From Duganella lactea (lineage in GTDB: Bacteria; Pseudomonadota; Gammaproteobacteria; Burkholderiales; Burkholderiaceae_D), in NCBI RefSeq assembly GCF_009857505.1, contig NZ_WWCP01000002.1, positions 186,001 through 250,000 on the forward strand: a stretch of DNA of 64,000 bases, read 5' to 3'. The notes beneath the pieces are model-generated. The model searched no databases. It was not told the origin of the DNA and saw only the letters and a list, made by a program, of their open reading frames with translations. How positions within the stretch are numbered: the first letter of the stretch is position 1; every line of letters starts with the position of its first letter. Positions 1-8,843 of this stretch are shown here, in pieces. A program made the position numbers and the translations under genes.

Positions 1-268
1 GCGTTTCCCGATCAACGCGCTGAAGATCGACCGCTCCTTCGTCAGCGATATCTCATCCGACGCCGACGATGGCGCCATCGCCGGCGCCGTCATCGCGCTG
101 GCCCACAGCATGGGCCTGACCGTGGTGGCCGAGGGCGTGGAGACACGCCAGCAACACGACTTCCTGCGCCAGCTCAATTGCGACCTGGCCCAGGGTTTTT
201 ACTTCAGCCAGCCGCTGCCGGCGGCCGCGCTGGAACACATACTTATTGATGGAGAAGCAAAGAGATGA
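1..268 (+). CDS. EAL-domain cyclic-di-GMP phosphodiesterase, C-terminal part
   Basis: The window opens inside this gene; about 88 C-terminal residues are visible in the frame starting at base 2. They carry the late EAL-domain motifs: LKIDRSFV near the start, then AEGVET, then [10 protein letters not shown] close to the end. EAL domains hydrolyse cyclic di-GMP, and the AEGVET motif carries a metal/general-base Glu in active members. The N-terminal part, including any PAS or GGDEF domain and the EAL signature itself, lies outside the window, so activity and inputs cannot be judged. The stop overlaps the next start (ATGA at 265-268), which suggests translational coupling to the hydroxylase gene. 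Confidence 0.85.
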   Translation, partial: RFPINALKIDRSFVSDISSDADDGAIAGAVIALAHSMGLTVVAEGVETRQQHDFLRQLNCDLAQGFYFSQPLPAAALEHILIDGEAKR

Positions 269-945
269 TGCTGCACATTCCCGGCGTGCTGACGCCCGAA
301 CAAGTGAGCCTGATGCGGCAACGGCTGCGCGACGCCGACTGGATCGACGGCCGCGCCACCGTCGGCGGCCAGGGCGTCAAGGTCAAGAGCAACCAGCAGT
401 TGGCCGAAAATTCACCGCTGGCCAACGAGCTGGGCCAAGTGGTGCTGGACGCGCTGGCGCGCAATCCGCTGTTCTTCTCGGCGGCGCTGCCGCTGCGTAC
501 CTGCCCGCCGATGTTCAACCGCTATGCCGGCGGCGGCACCTACGGCAACCATGTCGACGGCGCGATGCGCCGCATGGCGCTCGACGGCCAGTGGATGCGC
601 ACCGACGTCTCGTCCACCCTGTTCCTGACCGATCCGGACGAGTACGAGGGCGGCGAGTTGGTGGTGGAAGACACCTACGGCACGCACGAGGTCAAGCTGC
701 CGGCGGGCGACCTGATCGTCTATCCATCGACCAGCATCCACCGGGTGGAGCCGGTCACGCGCGGCGCCCGCGTCTGCTCGTTCTTCTGGACCCAGAGCAT
801 GATCCGCGACGACCAGCGACGCGGCATGCTGCTCGACCTCGACCGCAACATCCAGTCGCTGCGCGCCCGTCTCGGCGATTGCGAGGAGCTGGTCAACCTC
901 ACCGGCCACTACCACAACCTGCTGCGCCAATGGAGCGAGGCCTGA
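265..945 (+). CDS. PKHD-type Fe(II)/2-oxoglutarate hydroxylase (PiuC/YbiX family)
   Basis: This 226-residue protein matches the PKHD-type hydroxylase family (E. coli YbiX, Pseudomonas PiuC), 2-oxoglutarate- and iron-dependent oxygenases often found beside TonB siderophore receptors. The iron-binding HxD is H96/D98, and the distal His lies in the SIHRVEPV segment about 60 residues later, followed by the usual oxoglutarate-binding Arg region. Length is normal for the family. Two ATGs lie in tandem at 265 and 268; the first overlaps the EAL gene stop. The usual PiuA-like receptor partner is not next to it here, so its substrate is unknown. Confidence 0.9.
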   Translation: MMLHIPGVLTPEQVSLMRQRLRDADWIDGRATVGGQGVKVKSNQQLAENSPLANELGQVVLDALARNPLFFSAALPLRTCPPMFNRYAGGGTYGNHVDGAMRRMALDGQWMRTDVSSTLFLTDPDEYEGGELVVEDTYGTHEVKLPAGDLIVYPSTSIHRVEPVTRGARVCSFFWTQSMIRDDQRRGMLLDLDRNIQSLRARLGDCEELVNLTGHYHNLLRQWSEA

Positions 946-994
946 GCCACCCAGCGTCCGCAGCCCGCCAAGGGATAGCGCCGATGAAGCGGTT

Positions 995-2101
995 TTAGTA
1001 CAGCACCACTGAGCGGATCGATTCGCCGCTCTTCATCAGGTCGAAGCCCTGGTTGATGTCTTCCAGCTTCAGGCGGTGGGTGATCAGGTCGTCGATGTTG
1101 AGCTTGCCTTCCATGTACCAGTCGACGATCTTCGGCACGTCGGTGCGGCCACGGGCGCCGCCGAACGCCGACCCCTTCCATTCGCGGCCGGTGACCAGCT
1201 GGAACGGCCGGGTCGAGATTTCCTGCCCCGCCGCCGCCACGCCGATGATGAACGACTGGCCCCAGCCCTTGTGCGTGCATTCCAGCGCCTCGCGCATCAG
1301 CTTGGTGTTGCCGACGCACTCGAAGCTGTAGTCGGCGCCGCCGTCGGTCAGCTGGACGATGGCGTCCACCACATTGTCCACCTCGTTGGGATTGATGAAG
1401 TGGGTCATGCCGAACTTGCGGCCCATCGCTTCACGCGCCGGATTGATGTCGATGCCGATGATCTTGTCGGCACCGACCATCCTGGCCGCCTGAATCACGT
1501 TCAGGCCGATGCCGCCCAGGCCGAACACCACCACATTGGCGCCCGCCTCCACCTTGGCCGAGAACAGCACCGCGCCCACGCCGGTGGTCACGCCGCAGCC
1601 GATGTAGCACACCTTGTCGAACGGCGCGTCCGAACGGATCTTGGCCAGCGCGATCTCCGGCACAACGATGTAGTTGGAGAAGGTCGAGGTGCCCATGTAG
1701 TGAAACAGCGGCTTGCCGTCGAGCGAGAAACGGCTGGTCGCGTCCGGCATCAGGCCGCGCCCCTGGGTCGAGCGGATCGCCTGGCACAGATTGGTCTTGC
1801 GCGACAGGCAGAACTTGCACTGGCGGCATTCCGGCGTGTACAGCGGAATGACGTGATCGTCCTTTTTCAGCGTGGTTACGCCGGGACCGACGTCCACCAC
1901 CACACCGGCGCCCTCGTGGCCCAGAATGGCAGGGAACAGGCCTTCCGGATCGGCGCCGGACAGCGTGTAGTAATCGGTGTGACAAATGCCGGTGGCTTTC
2001 AGCTCGACCAGCACCTCGCCTTGGCGCGGGCCGGCCAGGTCGACTTCCTCAATGGTCAGCGGCGCGCCGGCGCGCCATGCTACTGCTGCTTTGGTTTTCA
2101 T
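995..2101 (-). CDS. adhC: S-(hydroxymethyl)glutathione dehydrogenase / class III alcohol dehydrogenase
   Basis: A 368-residue zinc-dependent medium-chain dehydrogenase. It oxidises the glutathione adduct of formaldehyde to S-formylglutathione with NAD, the main formaldehyde detoxification step. Visible ligands are catalytic-zinc Cys40 and His62 and the structural-zinc set Cys92, Cys95, Cys98 and Cys106; the Rossmann motif GLGGIGL follows near residue 195. I chose the ATG at 2101 because MKTKAAVAW is the family N-terminus; the open frame extends upstream without homology. No S-formylglutathione hydrolase (frmB) or FrmR repressor is adjacent. The gene diverges from a GlxA-type regulator, which may control it. 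Confidence 0.95.
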   Translation of the reverse strand: MKTKAAVAWRAGAPLTIEEVDLAGPRQGEVLVELKATGICHTDYYTLSGADPEGLFPAILGHEGAGVVVDVGPGVTTLKKDDHVIPLYTPECRQCKFCLSRKTNLCQAIRSTQGRGLMPDATSRFSLDGKPLFHYMGTSTFSNYIVVPEIALAKIRSDAPFDKVCYIGCGVTTGVGAVLFSAKVEAGANVVVFGLGGIGLNVIQAARMVGADKIIGIDINPAREAMGRKFGMTHFINPNEVDNVVDAIVQLTDGGADYSFECVGNTKLMREALECTHKGWGQSFIIGVAAAGQEISTRPFQLVTGREWKGSAFGGARGRTDVPKIVDWYMEGKLNIDDLITHRLKLEDINQGFDLMKSGESIRSVVLY

Positions 2102-2217
2102 GCGTGCTCCCGTAACAAGATGGCGGCATTGTGCCGGCCGCCGCCCGGCGCGTGGGCGCCCGCGCATCAGAATGGCAGGAATTGGTACAATAATGACCGG
2201 ATTTTCCTGACTGCCCT
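2102..2217. promoter_or_regulatory. Divergent control region between adhC and the GlxA-type regulator
   Basis: This 116-base gap holds the promoters of both divergent genes. I could not pick a convincing -35/-10 pair or operator in it. The arrangement itself suggests that the AraC-family regulator acts here. Confidence 0.4.
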
Positions 2218-3216
2218 ATGAACTTATCTGCACCCCAGCCGCCGATCACGGTCGATATCGTGGTCTATCCGGGCTTCAAAGCGATGGAGGCCATCGGACC
2301 GATGTCGGTCTTCGAGTACGCCAACCTGCACTTGCAACGGCGCGGCAAGACGGCCGGCTACGATGTCCGCATCGCCTCCCACAAAACCGGCCTGGTCCGT
2401 TCCGACACCCTGATGGCGCTGGAGGCGACCAAGGCGCTCAATCCACTGGCGCTGCCGGACAACGCGATCATCGTCGGCGCCCGCCATATCCGCCAGGCGA
2501 TGGAGGACAGCGCCGCCATCACGGCCTGGGTGGCCGCCGTGGCGCCGCGCATCCAGCGGCTGACGGCGCTGTGCTCGGGCGCGTTTTTCCTCGCCGCCGC
2601 CGGTGTCTTGGACGGCAAGCGCGCCACCACCCACTGGAGCGTGGCCGAACGCCTGCAGGCCGAGTATCCGGCGATCGAGGTCGATGCCAACGCTATCTTC
2701 ATCCGTGCCGACAATGTGTGGACCTCGGCCGGCGTCACCGCCGGCATCGACCTGGCGCTGGCGCTGGTGGAGGAAGACTTCGGACGCGATCTGGCGCTGG
2801 AAGTGGCCACCGAAATGGTGGTCTACCTGAAGCGTCCCGGCGGGCAGTCGCAATTCAGCGCGCATTTGCGCAGCGAGCGCACCGCGCGGCCGAATATCCG
2901 CGAACTGCAAAACTGGATACTGGACCATCTGCACGAACGCCTGTCGGTGTCGCAACTGGCGCAGAAAGCGATGATGAGCGAACGCCACTTCGCCCGCGTG
3001 TTCCAGCAGGAAGTGGGCCTGAGCGTGCAGGAATTCATCGAGATGTGCCGCTTCGAGCGGGCCACGCAATTGCTGGCCGACCTAGCGCTGGCGCTGAAGA
3101 CGGTCGCCGCGCGCGCTTGCTTCACCGACGAGGCGCACATGCGCCGCGTCTTCATGAAAAAACTGGGCATTACGCCCAAAGTCTATCGCGAGCGCTTCGC
3201 CACCACCGGCGCTTAG
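2218..3216 (+). CDS. GlxA-family (DJ-1/PfpI + AraC HTH) transcriptional regulator
   Basis: A 332-residue two-domain regulator. Residues 1 to about 190 form a DJ-1/PfpI-like domain (VYPGFKAMEAIGPMSVFEYAN near the start; the ALCSGAFFLAAAG nucleophile-elbow region carries the Cys position). Residues about 220-320 form the double helix-turn-helix of AraC proteins, with RHFARVFQQEVG and a second HTH ending in ITPKVYRERF. Such regulators often sense small amines or aldehyde-derived metabolites. Its divergence from adhC suggests that it controls formaldehyde or one-carbon detoxification, but that is inference from position only. Confidence 0.9.
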   Translation: MNLSAPQPPITVDIVVYPGFKAMEAIGPMSVFEYANLHLQRRGKTAGYDVRIASHKTGLVRSDTLMALEATKALNPLALPDNAIIVGARHIRQAMEDSAAITAWVAAVAPRIQRLTALCSGAFFLAAAGVLDGKRATTHWSVAERLQAEYPAIEVDANAIFIRADNVWTSAGVTAGIDLALALVEEDFGRDLALEVATEMVVYLKRPGGQSQFSAHLRSERTARPNIRELQNWILDHLHERLSVSQLAQKAMMSERHFARVFQQEVGLSVQEFIEMCRFERATQLLADLALALKTVAARACFTDEAHMRRVFMKKLGITPKVYRERFATTGA

Positions 3217-4280
3217 CGCAGGCCGGCGACGCTCATCTCACTGGCCGGCGGATCGACGTAGCGCTGCTGGATCGCCGGCACCTCTTCCAGATTGGCCAGC
3301 AACGCATCGACGCAGGCCGGGTCGAACTGGCCGCCCTTCTGCTCCTGCAGGTAGGCGACGGCGCGTGCCAGCTCCCAGCCCTGCTTGTAGGGTCGGGACG
3401 AGGTCAACGCGTCGAACACGTCCGCCACCGCGACGATCCGGCCATACAGTGGAATCGCCTCGCCGGCCAGGCCGTTCGGATAACCGCCGCCGTCGTAACG
3501 CTCGTGGTGGCTGATGGCGATCGTGGCGCCGGCCTGCAGCAACGGCGACTCGCTGCCTTCGAGGATGGCGGCACCGATCCGAGGGTGGTGCTGCATGACC
3601 GCGCGTTCGCTGTCGGTCAGCGGTCCCGGCTTGAGCAGGATGGCGTCCGGAATGCCGACCTTGCCGATATCGTGCATCGGCGCGGCGTCGGCGATCAGGT
3701 CGCACTCGGCGGCGTCCAGCCCGAGCGTGGCGGCGATCAGCCGCGAGTAGGCCGCCATGCGCTGCAGATGGCTGCCGGTGTCGCTGTCGCGGAACTCGGC
3801 CGCGCGCGACAGCCGGTAAATCGCCTCGTGCTCGCGGGCGACGATGGCGGCGGTGGCCTTGGCGACCGCCTCGGCCAGCGTGTCGGCGCGCGCCGCCAGT
3901 TGCAGCTGCGCCTGACGCAGCGCCAGCAGATTGCCGATGCGGACGTTGAACTCGATGCTGTTGACCGGCTTGGTGAGAAAATCGTTGGCGCTCAGGCGCA
4001 GCGCCTCGTGCCGCACGCTGGACTCGGTGTCGCCGGTGACCATCACCACCGGCACGTCACGCGCGCCGGGCAGCGCGCGGAAGCGGCGCAGGAACTCTAA
4101 CCCGTCAATGCCGGGCATCATGTAGTCCACCACCACCAGGTCAGGCATGCTGGTCTCGCACAACGCCAGCGCCGCGCCGACATCGGCCATGGGCAACGGC
4201 GTCGCTGTGTCCAGCATGCTCAGCATATGGCAGAACAGGTCCAGGTTCATCTGGGTGTCATCTACGACCAGCACGTTCAT
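3213..4280 (-). CDS. Response regulator with HD-GYP c-di-GMP phosphodiesterase domain
   Basis: A 355-residue protein with a receiver domain (residues about 1-120, acidic pair near residue 7, phosphoacceptor Asp52 in VVDYMMPG) joined by a coiled linker to an HD-GYP domain. HD-GYP hallmarks are HDIGKVGIPD, HHERYDGGGYP and the ADVFDALTSSRPYK segment. It should hydrolyse cyclic di-GMP under the control of an unlinked sensor kinase. The start is the ATG at 4280, about seven bases after a GGAGAAG ribosome site; a GTG lies one codon earlier. The gene end overlaps the stop of the convergent GlxA gene. Confidence 0.93.
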   Translation of the reverse strand: MNVLVVDDTQMNLDLFCHMLSMLDTATPLPMADVGAALALCETSMPDLVVVDYMMPGIDGLEFLRRFRALPGARDVPVVMVTGDTESSVRHEALRLSANDFLTKPVNSIEFNVRIGNLLALRQAQLQLAARADTLAEAVAKATAAIVAREHEAIYRLSRAAEFRDSDTGSHLQRMAAYSRLIAATLGLDAAECDLIADAAPMHDIGKVGIPDAILLKPGPLTDSERAVMQHHPRIGAAILEGSESPLLQAGATIAISHHERYDGGGYPNGLAGEAIPLYGRIVAVADVFDALTSSRPYKQGWELARAVAYLQEQKGGQFDPACVDALLANLEEVPAIQQRYVDPPASEMSVAGLR

Positions 4281-4382
4281 CACACTTCTCCGAGGGTCAC
4301 CAAACAGTCATAGTCAGATTATGCCGCAAAACGGCCGCCGCCAACGGTGAGTGTTTCCTTTCGCCAATCCGACCGCCCGGTG

Positions 4383-4985
4383 CTACAAGCCCTGGAACGC
4401 CACCGTCAGCATGTGCCGCACGATGTCGTCGTCGCTCATCTTGCTGAACTTGCTCAGAAACTCGACCGCCGGATCGCAGGTGCGCGCGTAGTAACTGAAC
4501 AGAATCACATCGCTCGGCAGGCTGGCGTTGAGCAAGCCCTCCTTCTGCCCCTGCTTGACCAGCGCCTCCAGCATGCGATTCAGCTTGACCACGCGCAGCA
4601 TGTACTTGACGTTGCGCATCAGCATGTCCCGCACATGCGGGCTGGTCGACGGCAAGAACGGCAGGCCGCCGCCCAGCCGCACCCGCAGCGCCCAGGTCAG
4701 CAGCGCCGACAATTTCTGCACCGGCCCCAGCGACGCGTCCATCGCCGTCACCTGGTCGATCGCGCCGTCCAGCAGGCGGATCATGGCCTCGCCTACCAGC
4801 TCCTCCTTGGACTTGAAATGCTTGTAAAGGCTGGGCTTGGAGATGCCAACCGCGCCGGCCACATCGTCCATGGTCATCAGGTCATAGCCCTTACTGCTCA
4901 ACACGGTCGTGGTGGCGTCGAGAATGGCGCTCTCACGCAACTTGAACGCCTGATCCTTGAAACTGAATTTTGAAAGAATACTCAT
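4383..4985 (-). CDS. TetR/AcrR-family repressor
   Basis: A 200-residue TetR-type regulator. The N-terminal helix-turn-helix (residues about 15-65) contains MTMDDVAGAVGISKPSLYKHF, the classical TetR recognition region; the rest is a helical ligand-binding domain without recognisable ligand signature. It is transcribed away from the eight-gene lipid-type operon starting at 5071. The 85-base gap between them contains a palindrome beginning 13 bases upstream of its own start, so autorepression together with repression of the operon is the natural model. Confidence 0.9.
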   Translation of the reverse strand: MSILSKFSFKDQAFKLRESAILDATTTVLSSKGYDLMTMDDVAGAVGISKPSLYKHFKSKEELVGEAMIRLLDGAIDQVTAMDASLGPVQKLSALLTWALRVRLGGGLPFLPSTSPHVRDMLMRNVKYMLRVVKLNRMLEALVKQGQKEGLLNASLPSDVILFSYYARTCDPAVEFLSKFSKMSDDDIVRHMLTVAFQGL

Positions 4986-4997
4986 TGGTAAATTTTA

Positions 4998-5013
4998 GCT
5001 ACTAATCAGTAGC
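4998..5013. promoter_or_regulatory. Palindromic candidate TetR operator
   Basis: GCTACTAATCAGTAGC has perfect 6-base arms (GCTACT/AGTAGC) around AATC. It lies in the divergent gap, 13 bases from the TetR start codon. A second AT-rich palindrome, TAATATTA, lies at 5033-5040 inside GGTAGTAATATTAGC. The size and position fit a TetR dimer site; binding is inferred. Confidence 0.6.
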
Positions 5014-5070
5014 ATTTCTGATTTGTTGGTAGTAATATTAGCATATCGGTAGATCAACAGCACTATATCC

Positions 5071-6348
5071 ATGCAAACACGCAAACGCATTGCCGTCATC
5101 GGCGCCGGCATTTCCGGCCTGGCCGCCGCCTATTTCCTGCAACGCCGCCACGACGTGGTGCTGTTCGAGGCCGGACCATATCTGGGCGGTCACGCCAACA
5201 CGGTGGACATCGAAGTCGAGGGGCAGCGTTGCGCGGTCGATACCGGCTTTCTGGTCTACAACGAAAAAACCTATCCCAACCTGATCGCGCTGCTCGATGA
5301 GCTGGGCGTGGCAAACATCGCCAGCGACATGTCGTTCGGTGTCTCGATGGATGACGGCGCGCTCGAATGGGCCGGCACCAACCTCGACACCGTGTTCGCC
5401 CAGCGCCGCCGGCTCGCCTCGCCGTCCTTCCTGCGCATGCTGCGCGACATCCTGCATTTTAATCGCCGCGCCGAGGCGTTTCTGGCGCAAAGCCAGAGCG
5501 ACGGCGCGACGCTGGGTGAACTGCTGGCGCGTCAAGGCTACGGCAAGCTGTTCCGCGACGCCTATCTGCTGCCGATGGCGGCCGCCATCTGGTCCAGTTC
5601 GCCGCGCGACATTCTCGGCTTTCCAGCCGCGACCTTCTTGCGCTTCTGCCTCAATCACGCGCTGCTGCAGGTCAACAACCGGCCGCGATGGCGTACCGTG
5701 CGTGGCGGTTCGCGTCACTATGTGCAGGCCATCGCCGCCACGCTGGCCGATTACCGCCTGAACACGCCGGTTGGCGGACTGCGCCGCGTGGATGGCAAGG
5801 TGCTGGTGGCGACCGCCACGCAAACCGAAGCGTTCGACGAAGTGGTGCTGGCCACCCACGCGCCCACCACGCTGGCGCTGATGGCAGACGCCAGCGCCGA
5901 CGAGCGCGCCATTCTGGGCGCCGTGCGCTACCAGCCCAACACCGCCTGGCTGCACACCGATGCGCGCCTGATGCCGCAACGGCGCAAAGTCTGGTCGGCC
6001 TGGAATTATTTATCCTCCCACCAATCGGACGGCAGCCGTCCGGTATGCGTCAGCTATTGGCTGAACCAGCTGCAAAGCCTGCCGTTCAGCACGCCGGTGG
6101 TGGTGACGCTGAATCCGCCATCGCCCCCGGCGGCGGACAAGGTGCTGGCGCGGTTTGAGTACGACCATCCGATCATGGACCAGCCGGCCATCGACGCGCA
6201 GCAAGCACTAAGCGGTATCCAGGGCCAGGGCGGTCTGTGGTACGCCGGCGCCTGGACCGGCTACGGTTTCCACGAGGACGGCCTCAAATCCGCGCTGCGC
6301 ATCGCCGCCGCCTTCGACACCTCCCCAGCCTGGGCTTCGCTGCCATGA
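5071..6348 (+). CDS. FAD-dependent oxidoreductase (COG2907, amine-oxidase-like)
   Basis: A 425-residue flavoprotein. The N-terminal dinucleotide motif GAGISG is at residues 11-16, followed by the adenine-binding Glu (VVLFEAG) and GGHANTV. The C-terminus has the second FAD motif, ending in a WYAGAWTGYGFHEDG segment. COG2907 proteins are almost always encoded with DUF1365 and a Cfa-like methyltransferase, as here, and are thought to oxidise (desaturate) acyl chains or methylated acyl chains. This is the first gene of the operon; its stop overlaps the DUF1365 start (ATGA). Confidence 0.9.
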   Translation: MQTRKRIAVIGAGISGLAAAYFLQRRHDVVLFEAGPYLGGHANTVDIEVEGQRCAVDTGFLVYNEKTYPNLIALLDELGVANIASDMSFGVSMDDGALEWAGTNLDTVFAQRRRLASPSFLRMLRDILHFNRRAEAFLAQSQSDGATLGELLARQGYGKLFRDAYLLPMAAAIWSSSPRDILGFPAATFLRFCLNHALLQVNNRPRWRTVRGGSRHYVQAIAATLADYRLNTPVGGLRRVDGKVLVATATQTEAFDEVVLATHAPTTLALMADASADERAILGAVRYQPNTAWLHTDARLMPQRRKVWSAWNYLSSHQSDGSRPVCVSYWLNQLQSLPFSTPVVVTLNPPSPPAADKVLARFEYDHPIMDQPAIDAQQALSGIQGQGGLWYAGAWTGYGFHEDGLKSALRIAAAFDTSPAWASLP

Positions 6349-7112
6349 AGCCGCAGGCGCCCGCGCAACTGATCCACGCGCGCGTGATGCATGCGCGGCT
6401 GAGGCCGGTACTGCACCGCTTCGTGTATCCGGTGTTTTATGTCCGCGTGAACCTGGCGCGGCTGGACGCGTGCCAGTCCGTCTGGTTCGGCATCGACCGC
6501 CGCCGGCCACTGTCGCTGCGCACGCGCGACTACGGCGCGCGCGACGGTTCCAGCCTGGAGCACTGGATGCGAGCGCTGCTGGCCACGTACGGCATTCCGG
6601 CCGAGGGCGAGATCTGGCTGCAAACGTTTCCACGGGTGTTCGGCTACGTGTTCAATCCTGTCAGCTTCTGGCATTGCCACGACCGTGACGGCCACCTGTG
6701 CGCCGTGCTGGCCGAGGTCAACAACACCTTTGGCGAAACCCACCGCTACCTGCTGCAACTGAGCGAAGACGGCCGCGGCGCCTGCCGCAAGCAGATGCAT
6801 GTATCGCCGTTTTGCGAGACCAGCGGTGACTACCGCTTCCGTTTCCGCCCGAGCGACACGCGCCCGCACACCGCCATCGATTACCACGACCAGCAGGGCC
6901 TGCTGATCCGCACAGCGCTGACCGGCCATGTGCAGCCGCTGTCGCGCCGCGCCGCCGCTGGCGCGCTGCTGCGCTACCCGCTGCTCGGCCTCGGCGTCGT
7001 GTTCCGCATCCATAGTCAGGCGCTGCGCCTGTGGCTGAAGGGCGTGCCCTTCTTCCGCAAACCGCCGCGCACCCTTCCCCACACTACCGTTCACGAGGAG
7101 CCGCTTCAATGA
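6345..7112 (+). CDS. DUF1365 family protein
   Basis: A 255-residue DUF1365 protein. The diagnostic segment FPRVFGYVFNPVSFWHCHD occupies residues about 95-113 and EVNNTFGETH follows around residue 123. The biochemical role is not established; the family co-occurs with COG2907 oxidoreductases and Cfa-type methyltransferases, pointing to a lipid modification. The start is the ATG at 6345, overlapping the previous stop by four bases; the open frame extends upstream but only inside the preceding gene. It also overlaps the next gene by ATGA. Confidence 0.88.
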   Translation: MKPQAPAQLIHARVMHARLRPVLHRFVYPVFYVRVNLARLDACQSVWFGIDRRRPLSLRTRDYGARDGSSLEHWMRALLATYGIPAEGEIWLQTFPRVFGYVFNPVSFWHCHDRDGHLCAVLAEVNNTFGETHRYLLQLSEDGRGACRKQMHVSPFCETSGDYRFRFRPSDTRPHTAIDYHDQQGLLIRTALTGHVQPLSRRAAAGALLRYPLLGLGVVFRIHSQALRLWLKGVPFFRKPPRTLPHTTVHEEPLQ

Positions 7113-8314
7113 GCCAAACGCTGTCGACCACTCTCCAGGCCGCCCCCGCCGCCGCGCGGGTGTTCCTGAATCTGCTTGGCCGCATCGGCACAGGTCACCT
7201 GGAACTGATCACGCCCGACCACACGCGCATGGTGTTCGGCAACGCCCGTGTCGGCCCCGGCGCCACGCTGGAGATCCGCGACTGGCGCGCATGCGGCCGC
7301 ATTCTGCGCGCCGGCGACATCGGCCTGGCCGACGCCTGGGCCGCCGGCTGGATCACCAGTCCGGACCTGGTGGACCTGCTGCGGCTGGCGATCCGCAACG
7401 AGGCGGCGCTGGAGCCGGCGCTGTTCGGCGGCGTGCTGGCGCGCTGCTGGTATCGCCTGCGTCACTGGTTGCGGCCGAACACGCGCAGCGGCAGCCGGCG
7501 CAATATTCATCAGCACTACGATATCGGCAACGATTTTTACCGTTTGTGGCTGGACCCGAGCTGGACGTATTCGGCGGCCCTGTTCGACGGTGATTATCAG
7601 CAGCCTCTGCAACAGGCGCAGCAGCGCAAGTATCAGCGCATCATCGACACGCTGGGCCTGCGCGCCGGCGACCGGGTGCTGGAAATCGGTTGCGGCTGGG
7701 GCGGCTTTGCCGAGCAGGCCGCGCGCCAGGGCATCCAGGTCCATGGCCTGACGATTTCACCATCGCAGCTGGAGATCGCCCGCCAACGCATCGACGCCGC
7801 CGGCCTGGGCGCGCTGGCGCAACTGGAATTGCGCGATTACCGCGACATCGACGGCAGCTACGACGCGGTGGTGTCGATCGAGATGTTCGAGGCCGTCGGC
7901 AAGCGCTACTGGCCCGAGTATTTCAGCACGGTGGCATCGCGCCTGAAACCGGGCGGCCAGGCGCTGGTGCAATCGATCACCATCGATGCGCGTCACTTCG
8001 AGCGCTATCGCGCCACGGCGGACTTTATTCAGGAGTACATTTTCCCCGGCGGCATGCTGCCCAGCATCGAGCGCTTCGAGCGCGGCGCCGCGCGCGCCGG
8101 GTTGCGTCCGGTCGCACACCATGCTTTCGGCCCCGACTACGCCGAAACCCTGCGCCGCTGGCGCAGCGCCTATCACGCGGCCGACGCGCAGGTCAGCGCG
8201 CTCGGCCTGGACACCCACTTCATGCGCATCTGGGACCTGTATTTTGCCTACTGTGAAGCCGCATTTGACGAGGGCCGTACCGATGTCGTCCAATTCCATT
8301 TGCACAAGTCCTGA
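7109..8314 (+). CDS. Cyclopropane-fatty-acid-synthase-like SAM methyltransferase
   Basis: A 401-residue SAM-dependent methyltransferase of the Cfa/UfaM class. These enzymes transfer a methylene or methyl group from SAM to the double bond of a phospholipid acyl chain. The N-terminal lipid-binding part (to about residue 125) precedes QHYDIGNDFYRLWLD; SAM motif I is VLEIGCGWGG at residues 190-199; EMFEAVGKRYW and ATADFIQEYIFPGG follow, all typical of Cfa. The ATG at 7109 follows a GAGGAG site at 7095-7100 and overlaps the DUF1365 stop. Whether the product is a cyclopropane, a methyl-branched or a furan fatty acid cannot be read from sequence. Confidence 0.92.
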   Translation: MSQTLSTTLQAAPAAARVFLNLLGRIGTGHLELITPDHTRMVFGNARVGPGATLEIRDWRACGRILRAGDIGLADAWAAGWITSPDLVDLLRLAIRNEAALEPALFGGVLARCWYRLRHWLRPNTRSGSRRNIHQHYDIGNDFYRLWLDPSWTYSAALFDGDYQQPLQQAQQRKYQRIIDTLGLRAGDRVLEIGCGWGGFAEQAARQGIQVHGLTISPSQLEIARQRIDAAGLGALAQLELRDYRDIDGSYDAVVSIEMFEAVGKRYWPEYFSTVASRLKPGGQALVQSITIDARHFERYRATADFIQEYIFPGGMLPSIERFERGAARAGLRPVAHHAFGPDYAETLRRWRSAYHAADAQVSALGLDTHFMRIWDLYFAYCEAAFDEGRTDVVQFHLHKS

Positions 8315-8843
8315 GCGCCGGCGCGTGCTGTGCGCCGCGCTGCTGCTGGCCTGCATCGGACCCCGCGCCCAAGCCGCCGCTGCGGACTGGCGTGCCATGG
8401 TGCCGCAGGCGCAAGCACTGGGTGGCGGCGACCTGACCTGGTTCGGGCTGCGCATCTACCGCGCCACCCTGTGGTCGGCCAGCAAGCCGTTCGACGCCAC
8501 CCAGCCGTTTGCGCTGCAACTGCGTTATTACCGCGGCATCAGCCGTCAGCGGCTGGTCGATACCAGCATCGATGAAATCCGACGCCTCAGCGACGCGCCG
8601 ATCGCCGACGCCACGCTGAAACGTTGGCAAGCGCTGCTGATGTCGGCCTTCGTCGATGTCGGCGAAGGCGATGAGCTGATCGGCGTTTATCTGCCGGGGC
8701 GCGGCATGCAATTGTACGACCGCGAGCGCCTGCTGGCCGAGCTGGATGACGAGGCGTTGGCGCGCGCCTTCTTCGACATCTGGCTCAATCCGCAGAGCCG
8801 CGACCAGAAGTTGCGTCAGCGCCTGATGGGAGCGCAGCCATGA
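8283..8843 (+). CDS. Secreted chalcone-isomerase-like protein
   Basis: A 186-residue protein with an N-terminal signal peptide (RRR followed by LCAALLLACIGPRAQAAAA). The mature part resembles the bacterial chalcone-isomerase-like family (PF16036): LTWFGLRIYRATLWS, LRYYRGISRQRLVDTSIDEIRRL, then DELIGVYLPGRG and a C-terminal ARAFFDIWLN. In eukaryotes the related fold binds fatty acids, which agrees with the lipid-type neighbours. The chosen start at 8283 overlaps the methyltransferase gene by 32 bases; a short-frame start inside the overlap is the only way to keep the signal peptide. It ends with an ATGA overlap to the MFS gene. Confidence 0.82.
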   Translation: MSSNSICTSPERRRVLCAALLLACIGPRAQAAAADWRAMVPQAQALGGGDLTWFGLRIYRATLWSASKPFDATQPFALQLRYYRGISRQRLVDTSIDEIRRLSDAPIADATLKRWQALLMSAFVDVGEGDELIGVYLPGRGMQLYDRERLLAELDDEALARAFFDIWLNPQSRDQKLRQRLMGAQP

